The notes under the pieces: model-generated
Told to the model about the DNA's origin: nothing
Databases searched by the model: none
The model's input: only the letters and a program-made list of their open reading frames with translations
Shown: one piece after another, positions 1 through 14,634 of the stretch
Position numbering within the stretch: the stretch's first letter is position 1
How the letters are laid out: each line of letters starts with the position of its first letter
From: Ficedula albicollis
Lineage: Eukaryota > Chordata > Aves > Passeriformes > Muscicapidae
Direction of reading: 5' to 3'
Assembly: GCF_000247815.1 (NCBI RefSeq)
Contig: NC_021674.1
Coordinates: forward strand, 6,279,738 to 6,343,737
Length of the DNA: 64,000 bases
Position numbers and translations under genes: made by a program

Positions 1-3000
1 CCTGACTATTTACAAGATTTTAAGCATTTTCTCCATTCCCCTGTAAAAGATCCTTTCTCACTTATTTTGGCTTCTGTGATCCTAAGCCAGCAGACTTTGT
101 CTTCTTTTAAGGTTGGAGGTTAATTGGACAAAGCATTTCTTCATTCACATTTCAAAGTCTTCTATCTGATTTTTCACATGGTGGAAAGACTTTGAACTTC
201 TCTTGGAATGTCAGATCTCTAAAAAGACTTCAGGGAACCCGTAATTTTTTGCTCTACTTCAGGGGTCGGGGCAATAAATGATTTTTAGGCCTTTCTCTGA
301 AGGCTTCTCAGCTAATTCTACCTACTTCAATTACAGTGGCCACAAGTCTCTAGTAACTTGCCTTCCCTTCCACAGAAAGGGGGTGACCTTTTCAATTGAT
401 GCATAAATGAAAGAACGACATGCATGAAGTCTTTCAACAGTATTTGTGTCTAGCCACCAAAGAGAACCTTCCTTGGGCTAACAAGAGGGAGAAGTGGGGA
501 GTGTAAGAGCCTGTGCTGAGGCAGCTGCTGGGAATTTCAGTCAGTGAGGTCGATCAGAGTGTTGTGCTTTCATAGCCCCATCACAAATATTTTGTGGAGG
601 CAGTATTTTGTAGTTGTGAAAGCATGTGACAGGGTAACTACTAATAGTTATGTACTCCTCTAATCTGTGTTTGCTGAAATGGATCTTTCATCTTGTCTCT
701 GAAATGGATTTTTTTCATATTATCTGCTGTGTATTTTTGCTGTACATCTTTGAGACCCAATAACCCGTAGAGAATTTCGTTTAAGACAAAAGAGTGACTC
801 CTGCAGCAAGTAAATGGAGCCTTCTCCCATGTAAGTTGTAATTGAGGTTATGGCATGGCACATTGCCTTTGGCAGAGTTCTGTTGCTGAGAAACTCAAAC
901 CATGATTTTGAGGCTGTTGCAGTGTAAGCAAAATGAATTAATTATTAGAGACATAGGAAGAATTAGAGGAAAAGAAAATTGCTTCTGGAGTGAAATACGA
1001 CATATTGACTATGGAAAAGAGAGAGGAGGAGAGCAAACAACTTAGTAATGAATAATCCACTTTCATGTAGCTAATGGCACTTTAGCAGATCTGCAAGAGT
1101 TAGTCTGCTGGTTGAGTTGGCTCTCCACAGGCTGTCAAATGTTTCTTAGAAAATTAATTTTTTTTATCTAACTCTTTCCATGGATTTAACTGTGATGTTC
1201 TGTTAAGGGGTTTGACAGATATCAAATCACAAATATTATGGCCTGCAAGTTGGTTTTAAATATATTTTTAAATCAACTGCAAGAGCTTTCACCTCAGGAA
1301 AACAAGTGGAAAAGAAAGAAACAAAATGTGGGTTTTCATAAATTAGAATAAAATACTGGCCTGATTAAAAAATCTTTTCAAGTTTAATATTTAAAGAGCA
1401 TAGAAGTAAATCTTCCTTCTTCATAATTTGTTGAGTCAAGCCTTTCTTCCACAGAGGTGCACAGTACTTCAATTTTGTGTTTTTTCTTACTATCTGCTTT
1501 GGAAGAACGTTTGTTCAAAATATTGGATGGTCTCTGAGTGAATTTAGGTCCATATAGCAAAATAACCAACCTATGCTTGGATTTTCCTGCATCTGCTGAT
1601 GTAACTTTATACCCTATGAGAGGTCTTGCAGAGATGGCAAGGAGAAGGGACTATTTGAGATGTATAATGCATAGCAAACTTGCCCTTCCCTCATTTTCCT
1701 CTGTCTTCATTACTTTGTTGTTTACCTTTCCTTTCTTTTTACACTTTTATTTTTAGACTTTCTCATTGAGTTCCATTATTTTGAACAGACATCAGTGAAG
1801 CTATTATCCTTTACTTTTTTCAGGATCGAGGAATGCTATGAGTCTCCCTGCCCTGGCAAAAGGGATTTTTCAATCTTCTTTGAGTTTCCTCACACATTTC
1901 ATCTTATGTTTTCAAAATGCTCCTGTTGGGTAGCATGGGAATGCTCTGGGAGTACCACAGGTGGATCTGATCAGTTCAGTCTCTCTCCTCTTACAAAGGA
2001 GTGTAAATCTGCTGTTGTGCAGTGTTATTCTGCAGCAGTCCACAGGAACTGATGAGCATAGATGAGCACACTGCCTCTGTGCTTAGTGCTTTATACTGTG
2101 AGAAAGGTTTTGCTAACTTAGGTCGCATGGTGTTTTTAAGAGTTCACAGGGTACCCTTATCTCCTTGTTTTACTTTTTAAAGCAATTTTTAAATAAGAGA
2201 AGGATGCATCTCTCCAACTCTCACCTATATACAGGTATAATTTCCACCCTGTGGGAAAATCCAAGTTTGGCAGAAAACAGTGAAAGGTAAATGTTATTTG
2301 ACATATCCAAGATTCTACAAGATAAAACTGTTTGTGGTGGTATGAAATCTAAGTAACTCTCTTGGTAAAATAGTTCAGATCCACACTGGAGCAGCTAAGA
2401 GGAGAGGAAAACTTCTGAGGACTCTTATCTTGGAGTTAAAAGGTGGGTGTTAAATTCCCACCCATTCCCAACTTTTCTTTGAGGTTGGAATATGAATTTT
2501 GTTGAAAGTCAGTTGGATTTGTGCATTTGGAAAGGGTACCTCTGACAATTTTTGCGATGGTTTAATGAAGATATGTTATAAATTAATGTATTAATCTGTT
2601 CAAGTTGGGTTCAGGTTGAAATTCAGGCTGACTGAAGGAGGGAACACTGATCTCTCAAGTTCTCTCACCATTTTTTCTTAATATGCTTGATCTTTTTATA
2701 ACAGACTCCAGCTTGCCTTTCTGTGCGTGGTGCTGACACCCTGAATTGAAAATTATGGCACAGCTCAAGGATGAGATCGATTGAAGTGCTTTTTATTACT
2801 GACTGTTCCCAGGCAAAATGTTTTAAGCAAACTGTGTAATGGAGGAAAATCAGATTATATGGGGTGCTGGCCTTAAAGAGATCTTTATATTATGCTTTCT
2901 GATAAAACAGAAGTGCATTCAAATGAGTAATTGCAGTGTGTATACAAGGGGAAAAAAAGTGTATTTTGACTGCTTAAATGAATGAAACTGAAAATCCACA

Positions 3001-5020
3001 AAACTGAGTTGATTTTTATGTTGTTTGACAGAGGACACCCAGTCTGTTGGAAGACTGCTTAAATACTCTAACTTTTAAATTTGGAGAAGCCTGAAAAGCT
3101 GACAGGTACAAGGAAGCAGCTTTTGAGAAGTCTGTAGCCCTTTATGTCAAAAAAAACTACCTGTGTCATGGGTTTGGAAGTGAAGTTTAAAGGCTGGGAT
3201 CCCCCACAGCCATCTACAAATTATACCAGTTTTGAAAGAAGAAATGTTGCTGGCTGCAGTGAGTCGGATTGAAGATGTGTTTAGCTAGTGTCACGTCAGG
3301 TGCCAATGAGAGTATTCCCAAATCTCAGATTATTAGTCCATTTTCCACATATTTGTAACAGAGAGATCCTCAGCCAACAGTAGTGTTATTTTCCTTAAAA
3401 TAAACTTATTAGATTTTAGTTTCCTGAATGTTTATTGTTGCTTTTGAACTCTCATAATGCTTCACGTTTGAGTATTCTGTCACTTTATTCATTCTTTTAT
3501 TGCAAGTTTATTAAAGAACCTTGTTTCTATTTGGGGTTTTCTTCAGCCTCCTTGCAGCCTGTTACGTGTGACTGTAGTGGTTGCACGTGAACAACTGCTA
3601 CTTCATCACCTTCTCCAGGCCACTCAAGTTACTATAATCCTTCATCATAACTTTTTAAAGTAATAATTGTTAGAGTTGACGTTTTAAAATATTTGATGTT
3701 AGTAAATGAAAGAGAGTGGGGATTTTTTTTTAAAATTCTTAATGGCTTTTGTGTGTAGGTTAGGGCTACGTGCTGAGTTCTTGGAGCCCTCTGTGGGGTT
3801 TGAAGGAAAGTAGTTCTCTGTTAAGAGAAGAGGGTGGTGTCCATGTGTTCATATAAACACAGAGATTTCATGATTGCTGGAGGGGTGTGTAGAGCTGCAT
3901 TTTCTTTGTTTTGATTTGTCTATTTTTACCACTCCAAGGTAATGCCTTTGATCTGTTCTTGAGGTTTGTGTTCCACCCAGGGAGCCAGCTCTGTTCTCCA
4001 GGGTGAGCTTTACCTGTGCTGTTCTTTGGAGAGAGGTGCATCATTAACACAGCAAGCATCCTTTTTCTCTTAATGCAGTGCTGCTGCTTATATGGTCAGC
4101 TCATGTTTCAAAGGGCAACACACTGTGGTTATTTCCATCTATTTTGCATTGTGCATGTTTTGCTTTGCATCTGCCTTAATGTAATTTGCTTTACATTTGC
4201 CTTAGTGTGTTGGTTGTGAGAGAGGCAGGCGTCCCTCTTAATGCAATTATGGTTTATCTTTTGGGATAGCAAAGCTCCTGTGGGACCAGCTAGTTCTGAG
4301 AGCTGGTAGAGATGCACCAAAACCTCCCTTACAGGATAAGCTGTCCTTTCTAGCTGACATTGAATAGCTGACACAAGAACCTGCCTTAATAAAGTGCACA
4401 TTAGCCAGCAGTGATAGCAGAGAGGTCAGTGCCATGTGTGAACCTCTTCCTGACTCATATCCTGCTTCCCTCTCCTGCCCAGTGTGTTTGGACTGTTGAT
4501 ACAAACTTCACAATCAGCTCAGAATTCCTCTCTGAAGTGTGAACCTCAGTCACCTGTTGGTGACTCGGTCTGGCTGGGTTTGTAAGAATAGATAGCAGGC
4601 AACTAGATATAAAAAAAGAGTGGGTTTCATGAAATCTTGTAACAGCTGATGATGGTTTATTTGAGAGGAATAGCAGGCAAAATGGTAAAGGGCAAAAACA
4701 CACTGAGAAAAGGGAATGCTTGCCTACAATTAATTAAAACAGACCTCAGCAGTTCTTATAGCTGTCTTCCTCATCCTGTGATAGATACTTCTCTGTTCAT
4801 AACAGATTGCCTCTGACAAGGAGATGGTGTGTTGTTTCATAGATAAACTCTTTTTACAAAATTTAAAGTATGTATTTTTAAGGATTTTTGTTTTTTTTTT
4901 TAATTGTGGTAATGATGGATAAGGTGCCATGGCTCCAGTTCACCAAAGCACTTAAGCATGGGCTGAAGAGCCCTGGTGAACAAATTGCTGATAAGGGAAG
5001 TTCTTTAGCTGTCTGATTAT
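1..5020. other. Single-copy non-coding DNA, no gene seen
   Basis: AT-rich sequence with stop codons in all frames. The longest open frames here are under about 95 codons and show no recognisable domain, no start context and no codon pattern. I see no transposon, RNA gene or CpG island. A 25-bp partial repeat around 674-720 (shared core CTGAAATGGAT) is the only local duplication noticed. Confidence 0.7.
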
Positions 5021-5037
5021 AAAAAAAAAAAAAAAAA
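5021..5037 (+). repeat. A17 homopolymer
   Basis: Seventeen consecutive A after GATTAT. The upstream bases do not resemble a retroposed transcript and there is no matching target-site duplication, so I read it as a simple repeat rather than the tail of a processed pseudogene. Confidence 0.85.
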
Positions 5038-6302
5038 TTCCTTTTTCCTGGTATCCCTTCTTCCTGCCAATGGCCATGGCTTTTGCACTAATGCTCAATA
5101 TAACATGGTAGAAATAGAAGAGTAACTATTCAGGCTGGTTTTGCAAGACACAGTTTGGAAGAAATTAGTGCCACTGAGCTGCAGAACCACGCATTTTCCT
5201 TCTCAATTTGCTTGTGTTTAACAGCTTTAAAATTGGCCATTGGGCCCCGAGGATACATGTATATGTTTACTCTGCTAATTTTGAGACAGGCACATTGTTA
5301 GAGCACAGTTGGTCTTTACCACCTAGGTGGAACCTGCTGTATTCAACAAGACTTCTGAGCTCTGTCCTTCTTGGGGTTTAGGACGTCATGCCTTGGTGAC
5401 CAGATTGAGAGGATCTTCATTTGCCTTTCACAGTGAATTTATGGCCCTCGGCCAAATTAAGTTCTCCTGATGCAATATGTGCATGGGCGTGGAAGCACAG
5501 ATAGAAGTTCTGGCTTCCCTGTAATGGGATAATGGAAAGTCTGTAGGGAATGGGACAATAATTTCCCCATTATGAATGGGCCTAAGAAATGAGTTTTCAG
5601 TTCCACTAATGTAAGTCTTCTCTATGCCCACTCAATTTACTGTCTGCTGTGCCTCTGGGTCTGCTCTGAGAAATGCTTCTGCACACGTCTAGACTGATTA
5701 AGATTCATATAAATAGATGCTTTCTATATGAAATGCATTTTGGCACTGTATTGACATTGGAATATATTACTCTCTTAGCCTTTAACAGTTGAACAAATTT
5801 AAATAAAGTGATGGCTCATTTTTACAAGGTGATAAAATGAACATAATTGGGTTAATAGCTTAATCTGGCGGTCTGGAATTAGATTGCACGTACCTGTATG
5901 CACAAAATTTGATTAGAGAAAATCAGATTTTCCATTCCACTTGCTGCTTTTGTGACCTTTGGTTGTTCCATATCACTGCCTAGAAGGAGCCTGTTCAGAC
6001 CAACCACTCCAAATCTGATGGTGTCACTCATTCCAACCTCAGCTGGTTTTTGTCTGTACTGTTTTCTTACTGCAGGACAACATTTGTTTTCCTTTAATAT
6101 TGCTAATCAAACTTCCTGTAGAAATGTCAGACACAAGAAGAGGGGTTTAGGGCTGCTTTGTCAGATGGCTGTCACAATTTTTTCCTGGCAGAAACAAATC
6201 AAATTGACTGAGATGAATTTGACTAGCAGGGAATACTAGCAGTGGTTAGTTTGGCTTCTTAGAATTTGCTGTGTGAACTTTTTTTGCTTATCAGTCTTTG
6301 GT
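5038..6302. other. Single-copy non-coding DNA
   Basis: No gene or repeat recognised. The part from about 5700 to 5960 is dense in TAAT/ATTA and GATTA words and looks like possible regulatory DNA; this is an impression only and is listed separately among the findings. Confidence 0.6.
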
Positions 6303-6408
6303 TTGCTTTTTCTTTTTCTTTTTTTTTTGTTTGTTTGGTGGATTTGTTTTGTTTGGTTTTTTTTGTTGTTGTTGTTGTTTTGTTTGATTGTTTGTTTTTG
6401 TTGTTTTT
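6303..6408 (+). repeat. T/G-rich low-complexity tract
   Basis: About 105 bases made almost only of T and G with a few C, including TTTG-like units and five tandem GTT triplets near 6365-6379. It is probably a decayed (TTTG)n/(GTT)n microsatellite. On the other strand it is A/C-rich. Confidence 0.8.
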
Positions 6409-9400
6409 AAAATTCATTTGACATCAGATTTCCATTGCAAAGAGCCCCACAGTGGAGCTGATTGCACCCACTTGCTCAGTGACTGAGCCATCAGCGACTT
6501 CTGTCACCAGGACTTCAGGAACAGAACAAAAACTGCCAGACCCTACTCCTGGACACACTAAAATTACTAGCCCTGCTCCCTTGCCTGACTAGAAGATGCA
6601 GTAACATCACTCTCTGCTTCAAATAAGCATGTCCATTGACAGAAAATATTAAATGGGATAATAAAGCACAGCTTGTTGAGTCTTGTGCACAGACTCATAG
6701 GCAATGGTCACTAAGTGATTTATGTCACTAATCATCACTGACCTTCACATTACTAGTTGTGTTGATGTGCTTCCACCACATTCTGCTTTGTAGCCACTCC
6801 TTTTCCCTCTTAAGATATTAAAATACTGCCCTGGGATCACCAGGTTATATTTGTGACATATGCTCATGATATGGCGTAACAAATGGATTCTAATTGATTT
6901 ATTACCCTTTCAGGTTGGAACACTTATATACAACTAATTTAAATGTTGACAGCAGATGAAAAGCTTAAATACCAATTGCTGTTCCAGGAGAAAAGTTGTT
7001 TTAAATTAATCACTTAAAATTCAAATTTAATGTAGTCAAGTTTAGCAATTGAATAGACTTTAAATAGAGCATCAAATTAATAGATCTGGAAGTCTCTAAT
7101 GTTTGAATGAACAAATTAAGGCATCAATGCTCATTATTTAGCCTTTTAAGGATGAACTAATGTCAAAGCTGAAGGAAGGCTGGCAAAAGTTGCTTTTTCC
7201 CAGGACATGTTCATTAGTCCTTGGTTTTATTGCTGGGAGGTGCATTAGCCCTTTCTGGGTGTGACGGATTTTATTTTCAGTGCTGTGTTTGGGTGTGTCA
7301 GGCTGGTGTGTATCTCCAGGTGCTATGGGAAGCTGATCCCCATGCCTTGACATGCACATGATGAAGGTTATATAAAAAGTTCAGCTTATATTCTAATAAG
7401 GGTAGACTATTTCCTTCTGTTCCAGATGTTTTTCTCCCTGTAGGCATGTTATTAGCAATTTTATTCAGTAGAATCTGTGGCAGTAAAATACTGTGGTATT
7501 GTTCACTTCTGATTACACTTTTTAAATTGCTTTTTCTTGCTTCCTGTTGCTGTGCAAACTTTATGTGTGTATATCCTCTATTATAAAACACTTTTGCATT
7601 GATTACAGCATCCCTAAAAGTTCAGTCCAATTTGTAGTAAATATTTTTATTGTGCTTGTTAAACAGATAGTATATATTCCTGGTATTATATTACAGTATT
7701 ATGTCTGTCATTGTAGCACCTACAAGTGAATGCAGATGAAATTAATATCAGAATTTCAGACATCTTCATGACATCTCCAAATTCCTTTTCCCATACAAGT
7801 TTGTATTCCTAGGGTAGTGTCTTTCTATGTAAACACATTGGATCTCAGATTTAATTTAAGAAATGATTGTTTTCTTATCATGGGTTCTTGACCAATGTAT
7901 GATTGCAGCTAAAAACTGAACCAAATGTTATTTTGTCTAAGGCATGGACTGTGAGTGTGCAGCAGAGAATATAAGACTCTATTAGTTGAGTGTTTGCACT
8001 TCAGATGCTTCTATGCATGTTTTGTAAGAGAAAACCTGTCACAGAACATAAAATAATCCATATCTAAGAGGTGAAAATAATTTAGGAGCACAGAGAGAAT
8101 TAGTCTTTTTTTACAGAAAGACTCAAAAAGTTGTTTTCCCTGTAGAGAAAGGCATAGAAAATATCAAATAATTGCTAAATACAATAGCACAGGGGGGAGA
8201 ACTTGGTTGTTTTGTGGTGCATGAAGAAAATGGGAGAAGTTTAATGGAACTGAAGAAGCCAAGGAAATCAACAGCTGACATTAAAAGTGTGTAATGTTTC
8301 ATTACTTACAGCTCTAAAATATTAAGCCACGTCTTTAAAAGAAGCAAAAGCAAAAGGTGGAAGATGAGGTGCTGGGATTAGACTTTTGTAGGTCAATACT
8401 TAGACGTGAAGGGGAAAGCCTCTCAAGTTACTTGTGCTCAGTCAAATGAATGAACCTGGGTTTCCTCTGGGGATGTGTCCTTTGTCACCTGAACATCCCC
8501 AGTGAATTGGCAGCAGCTCCTTTTCTTTCTCCTGCCCTGGGCTGCACAGGAGACCCTTAGCTCTGCTGGGTCAAAAGGCTTTGGCTTGGGTGAGGCGTGA
8601 TTTGGTGATGGGGCTGTAAGTGTGATGTGATGGATTGTCCAAGTGCTGCCAAAGGGGATGTATAGCTGCAGGCAATGGTCTGTCTCTCCCTCAGCAGATG
8701 CAGGAATGTAGGTGCTTCTTTAGGCCTGTCAGCCCGTGTTCATGATACTCTGGGAGTTTAATTGTCTCAAACACTTTCATGCCCTTTCATTTCAGTTTTG
8801 ATGAAGTTGGCCAAAAGGTTCAAAAGTCACGTTCTGGTGATGGAAGAAGGGAAGCTGTCATGGCCAGAGCAGTCACATAAGCCTTTTTGCTATGTGAAAC
8901 TAGATCTAAATGAGAAAAACTGGGTTTTGGAAGTAATTTAAATAACCCTGCTTCAGGGCAAAAGATGAAGTTGGATTACGTTCACAAAGTGGAGAAGACG
9001 TTTATCTTTAAGCATAATTTTATCCTTTAACTGTGTCCATCTGGATTTCTTATATCTTTCCTGGAAACATTTGGTATTGGCCACAGTTGGTGAAATGATA
9101 CTGAAGAAGTTGAATCATGATCTTGTCTGGCAATTCCTAGACTGCAAAGTCTACCATGCTGTCCTCATTACCCTGATTAATGCAGCTTACAAATATTCTC
9201 CTTTTACTAAGTTATTTGATTGTATGTGCTGATAATTTAAGACATTTTTATTCCTTCCAGAATTTTAAACCCAACTTCTGTTGCATTTGAGAGCTGGAGT
9301 GGTTTGTGAAGGGATAAGAAAGTGCTACCTTGCTACTTTCCTCCTTAAACGTGCCTGAAGAGCAAACTGGAACAGCCATCCCTGACTTTTGAGTGTAGCA

Positions 9401-10032
9401 TATGTTCTGTGTTGATCCAGATCTCTGCCCTATAAAAAAAGGGGGAGAGCTAAAAGAGTTGCTGACAGACCAGCATAGTTTTTGTGGTGTGTGATACGTG
9501 CCAAATTTCCAGTGATCCAACAAAGCCATCTGGTTTCACATTTATCAAAGGTCAGTACTTATGCATTCTAGCAGCACAGCTGAATTGATTCACTGACATG
9601 AAGGTAATTATAAGCTCAGGTCAGAGTGATGAAGGTATAGCAGTGAAAAATTCTGTCTTTTGATGTCCATCCTTTAGACCGTACCGGACTGAAGTGTTGT
9701 TTAATTCTATCTTTTCTTCAGGGTATGTGGATGTTGGTGTCCACCAAACGACCAAACTTTTGAGAGAAAAGCATTGACTTTTTAGAACTATTTTTTTTTT
9801 TTCCTAGCAAAAGTCCTAGAAATTAAAGTAAGAAACTGGGGAACTTTAAACATGGCATTGGAAAGGGAAGGATTGAAGGATCTGGTAGATGTCTTTCTGA
9901 CACAAAAGATAATAAAGCAGCTTTTGATTTGTGACTTCATTTTAATGATTCCAAGTATATATAGATTGTGTCGTTACATTTGTCTGTTAAAATGCATTGA
10001 TACAACTAAATTTCAGGATCTTTATGAAACAA
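6409..10032. other. Single-copy non-coding DNA
   Basis: No coding region, RNA gene or interspersed repeat recognised. About 6900-7140 is strikingly AT-rich with repeated TTTAAAT, TTAATA and AAATTAAT words. About 8450-8720 is GC-richer, but I find neither a CpG cluster nor a transposon in it. Confidence 0.6.
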
Positions 10033-10823
<791 letters not shown>

Positions 10824-13800
10824 GGTTAAAGTTTCATTAGCTCCTCATATAAAAACAGCAGAAATAGAGCAGAGTTTTGGTCTCCTGGTTCACACATTTG
10901 TCTTTAGTTGGCCCAGAATTCGAAGCACCAGAATCTCTTTATGCACAGTTTAAACTATGAGGTTATGTGGTTTAGAAGCATCACAGCCATATGACAATCT
11001 CTGCTTATAAACAGAGATACTGTAGCTTCAGAGTGAAAGGTGCCTTAAGACTGAAGGGATGTACTTATATCCAGAAAGGATCTACCATCCTTGTGTGAGA
11101 GGTTGAAATTAGAGGATCAGAAGTTCCTTGATAGTATTATATTTTTATTCACTGATATTATTCAATGATTTTACTCTGTTGATAAAATTTCCATTTTACG
11201 GATGAAGAATGGAAAGCAGGTTCATCCTCCTGAACCTAACATAGAGTTGAAATGCATGATATCAGTAACCATTCTATGACTTCATTTATTCCAGTGCCAA
11301 GCAAACTAGATTAGTTATTTTATCCTCTCCTCAGAAATTCTCCTGTGCCAGTGTGCCCATGAAACCTCAGCTAAGTGCTTTGGAGAAGATATTTTCCCCC
11401 AAAACGCAGGGTTTTTCTAGGAGTCTTTAAAGAGTAAGGCCCCAAATCCATTTGTTTGCTCTTCAGCTTGAATATGTATGACATGTCCCACTTCTGCTCC
11501 TTCAGGAGGAAGGGAAGATGAGATCTGAAACACAATAATCTTTACTGTAAGTCTTAAAACCAGGAAGGAAAGATTTCTTTTTCTTTTCTGTTCTCATCAT
11601 CATCTGAAGAAAAAGTTTCTATGGCTGAAATTAATGAAGAACTATTCCTCCATCCCAATTTGAACTCTTCTAAGGAGAACAACTTTTGTAAGTCATCATA
11701 ATCCAAATTCTTCCCTTTCAACAAAAAAGCATTCAGACGTATTGATTACTTTTCTTCCTTTCTTTTTCCTCTGATATGCTCTAGTAAGAAAAGTTCAATC
11801 TGTTGCTTAGGCTCATGTTTCCTCAGCAGATTCTGCTGCTTTCTGTGGGAACATATCTTATAGTGCAGCCTGCTTGAGCCCAAGAATGTTTTGAAAGACA
11901 AACACTTAGAAAGTAACCCATTTTTGTCCTTTGCATTGTGAAAGACTACCTATCCCTCTGATCAAAGTTTTCATTTTGGTACAGTTTGCCAGCTGACAGC
12001 ACTCATTTGCCACACTTTAATTAGTCTTTTAGAAATCATTTTAGAGGCTGGAAGATGTCTGTATAAAACTCCACCAGTGAGAACTGAGTGGAAGTTTGGC
12101 TGTTGACTTCAGCGAGGTCAGGATTGCATCTTCTAGCACTGTTAAGTGGAAAGACAGAAACCCTTCCTGTCAGTAACCCTTAGTTGTGGAACTGCACTGG
12201 AATTGTTACTAGAACTTTAATGGCCCAATAAGTCAAAGTGGTTCAAGCTATTGAGGGCAGCCTAAGATACTGCTGGTTAAAACCAAGGTGTCATGATTCA
12301 CTGTTTTTCAACATTTATTTCTTCTCCCCTTACAGCTCATTGTTTCCCACTTTTGGTGGGGGAGGCAAAAAGTGGGAAGAAGAAAGGCAATCCTGCACTG
12401 CAAAGATACAATTCTATCATGATTAATTTTTTACAGATTTAAAGAGTAACTATTAAGTCATGGTTGAATGCATTGCTGTAAAATATAGTTATTGAGTGGT
12501 TTTGCTTCTTAGCTTTTACCTTTTCTCCACAAAATTTCTGCTTGATTGGCCAGGATTCAGTGAAACCTCTCATTAGGGCCCCATGGTTCGTTAGAGCTTA
12601 AAGAGGCGTCACTGAAAATTGAATTGGCTGTGCTGTGATTCTCTAGCTGCTGTGGTAAGTGATCGTCTGATGTGATGCTTGTCCTTTGCGTGCATAAATC
12701 TTTCTCAACTCCATAGTATGTGTTAAGGAGTTAATTTGTTTAGCATCTAAACTCTGAAATGCAGGATCAGAGAAACTCTTTTTACAATGTTAAAGAATAT
12801 ATGCAGGGAATGCATTTCATTCTGAAGTGTTTTCAAGAAATTACTGTGATGATCTGTACAAAACACTGATTTTCACACTTGGGTTTTCTTCATTACCTTT
12901 TGATTTGAGAGATGAGACTGACAATTCCTTAGGCTTGCTACTGCCATTAGCCAGATTGATAGTCAGAGGAAAAATGCCATCATGAAAAATCAGTCTTTAA
13001 AACTTTTCTCCCCATCCCCCAAAAAATGGAGTAATAAAGCATAATTATGTTTTTTAATCAAAGTTAGAGTCATGTTTGCCTGAGCATGAATGTGATTTGC
13101 ATACGTAATTTATTGACTTTAAAACTGAGTCTGTCCTGATTTGAATTGTGAAATAAAATATATGGAAGGGGATGGGCTCTAATTTAAGGAACTAATGAGT
13201 GGATTGGTGAAAACAGCAACAACAGAAATGTTTCTGCATGTGCAGCACAGGGAATCCTACTTGCCTCCTTGCAAGGACAGCTACACCTATTAACATGTGG
13301 TTTTTGGTGAAACAGGGAGGGGAGGGAGCCCATGACGTGTGAAATGATGGTACAGTTAATAGCTGACCTTCGATCTGGAGCGATGGTGATGTGACTATAT
13401 CTGACCCAGGAATCGGTACCTTTGTGCCCTTCAGCTGAAAAATCTGACATTTTACAAAATACTGCTCTTTTAAATGGCAGTGTCAAGCTTTTTAAACAGG
13501 CAGACAATCATTCTTTCAATGAACTCGGCCTTCCCTGCCTTGCTATGGAGGTGCAGAGTACCTGGAGGAGGAGAAACACAGGATGGCTCTTCCTAGGAGC
13601 AGGGAGGAATCTCTTTGGTCTTCTTGTGTGAAAATAAATACTAATTCATTTATTTTGTTGTTTCCATGCATAAATCATCCTCTAATTGCCAAGAAATGTA
13701 AGGATCATACGTGGCTGTAGGTACACAAGGGAGGTTTTGAGTTAGATGAACGTGTCCAAGGAGAGCTTGCAAACCTCTGCTGTGGATATCACTAGTGTTC

Positions 13801-13994
13801 AAATTTGTTATGAGCAAGCCCCTGAAAGAATATTGCAGCATTTGGTATCACATAAACTTGGGTTTATCTCAAATAATAAAGACTAAGGAGCAATGATAAT
13901 CTCCAGTTTAATCTATGTCCTCTGTGAAATGAAACATCATGCAAAATTACTGGGGTTTTGTCTCTGAGGAGCTAGAGCATGCTGATACAATGAC
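10824..13994. other. Single-copy non-coding DNA
   Basis: No gene recognised. Around 11190-11230 a stretch slightly resembles the minus strand of a MIR SINE (CATTTTACGGATGAAGAA), but is too short to call. About 12540-12780 has more CpG than its surroundings and dense TTAATT and TTTAGC words, and may be regulatory. Confidence 0.55.
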
Positions 13995-14032
13995 ATATTT
14001 AATCAGAAGGAATATATTTAATAAGAAGGATT
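13995..14032 (+). repeat. Two tandem copies of a 19-bp unit
   Basis: The units at 13995-14013 and 14014-14032 both begin ATATTTAAT and differ at two positions. They form a short local duplication with no associated gene. Confidence 0.8.
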
Positions 14033-14508
14033 TATGTGTCAAAAACTGCAACTAAATGACACAGGAGCTGCTTAGAGATACGAAGACACAAAATTTACAC
14101 TTTCTATTCCATTTCTGTGAAATGAACATTTAAAGGTCAGGAAGAAAGGCTAGTATTTGCATTTAAATGGAGATATTTTGAGTTGAAATGGTGATTGCTG
14201 ACCTCTGTCCTGACTCAAGTGGATTTTTGTTTTGCTTTTAGGACTGAGAATAAGGCAAAAAAAAAAAAAAAGGTTAAATTACTATAAATCAGTAAAATGC
14301 TACAACTAGTCTCAGCTTCTGCATTATTGCCACCTATTTGCACATATTTGGTCTTCATCAAACTGTTCTATGCTTTGTGTAGTTTTAAAAAATGTTTGGC
14401 CTCTAACCATAGCCACTGTAGGGTCTTCTGAAGGGGAATGCTTTGCAAATTGAAGGAACCTGAGTAAGAAAATACCACAGGAGAGTGCCAATCCACACCT
14501 TCAAGCTC
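14033..14508. other. Non-coding DNA with an A15 tract
   Basis: Single-copy sequence with fifteen consecutive A at 14257-14271. No retroposed gene is recognisable upstream of the A run. Confidence 0.6.
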
Positions 14509-14634
14509 CTCGTTTTCTTGGAGCAGACACATTTCTCAGCGCGTGCATGAGACACTGAAGGAGTTTATGCTGTTCTCGTTTTCTTGGAGCAGACACATTT
14601 CTCAGCACGTGCATGAGACACTGAAGGAGTTTAT
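14509..14634 (+). repeat. Two-copy tandem duplication, period 66 bp
   Basis: Copy 1 starts at 14509 and copy 2 at 14575. Over the 60 aligned bases they differ once (G at 14541, A at 14607), which removes a CpG from copy 2. The near identity implies a fairly recent local duplication. It is neither a transposon nor coding. Confidence 0.95.

Noticed and set aside
5021..5037. A17 as the tail of a processed pseudogene
   Set aside because: No transcript-like sequence upstream and no target-site duplication.
11190..11290. Possible second MIR SINE on the minus strand
   Set aside because: Only one 18-base stretch resembles the family; the rest does not align by eye.
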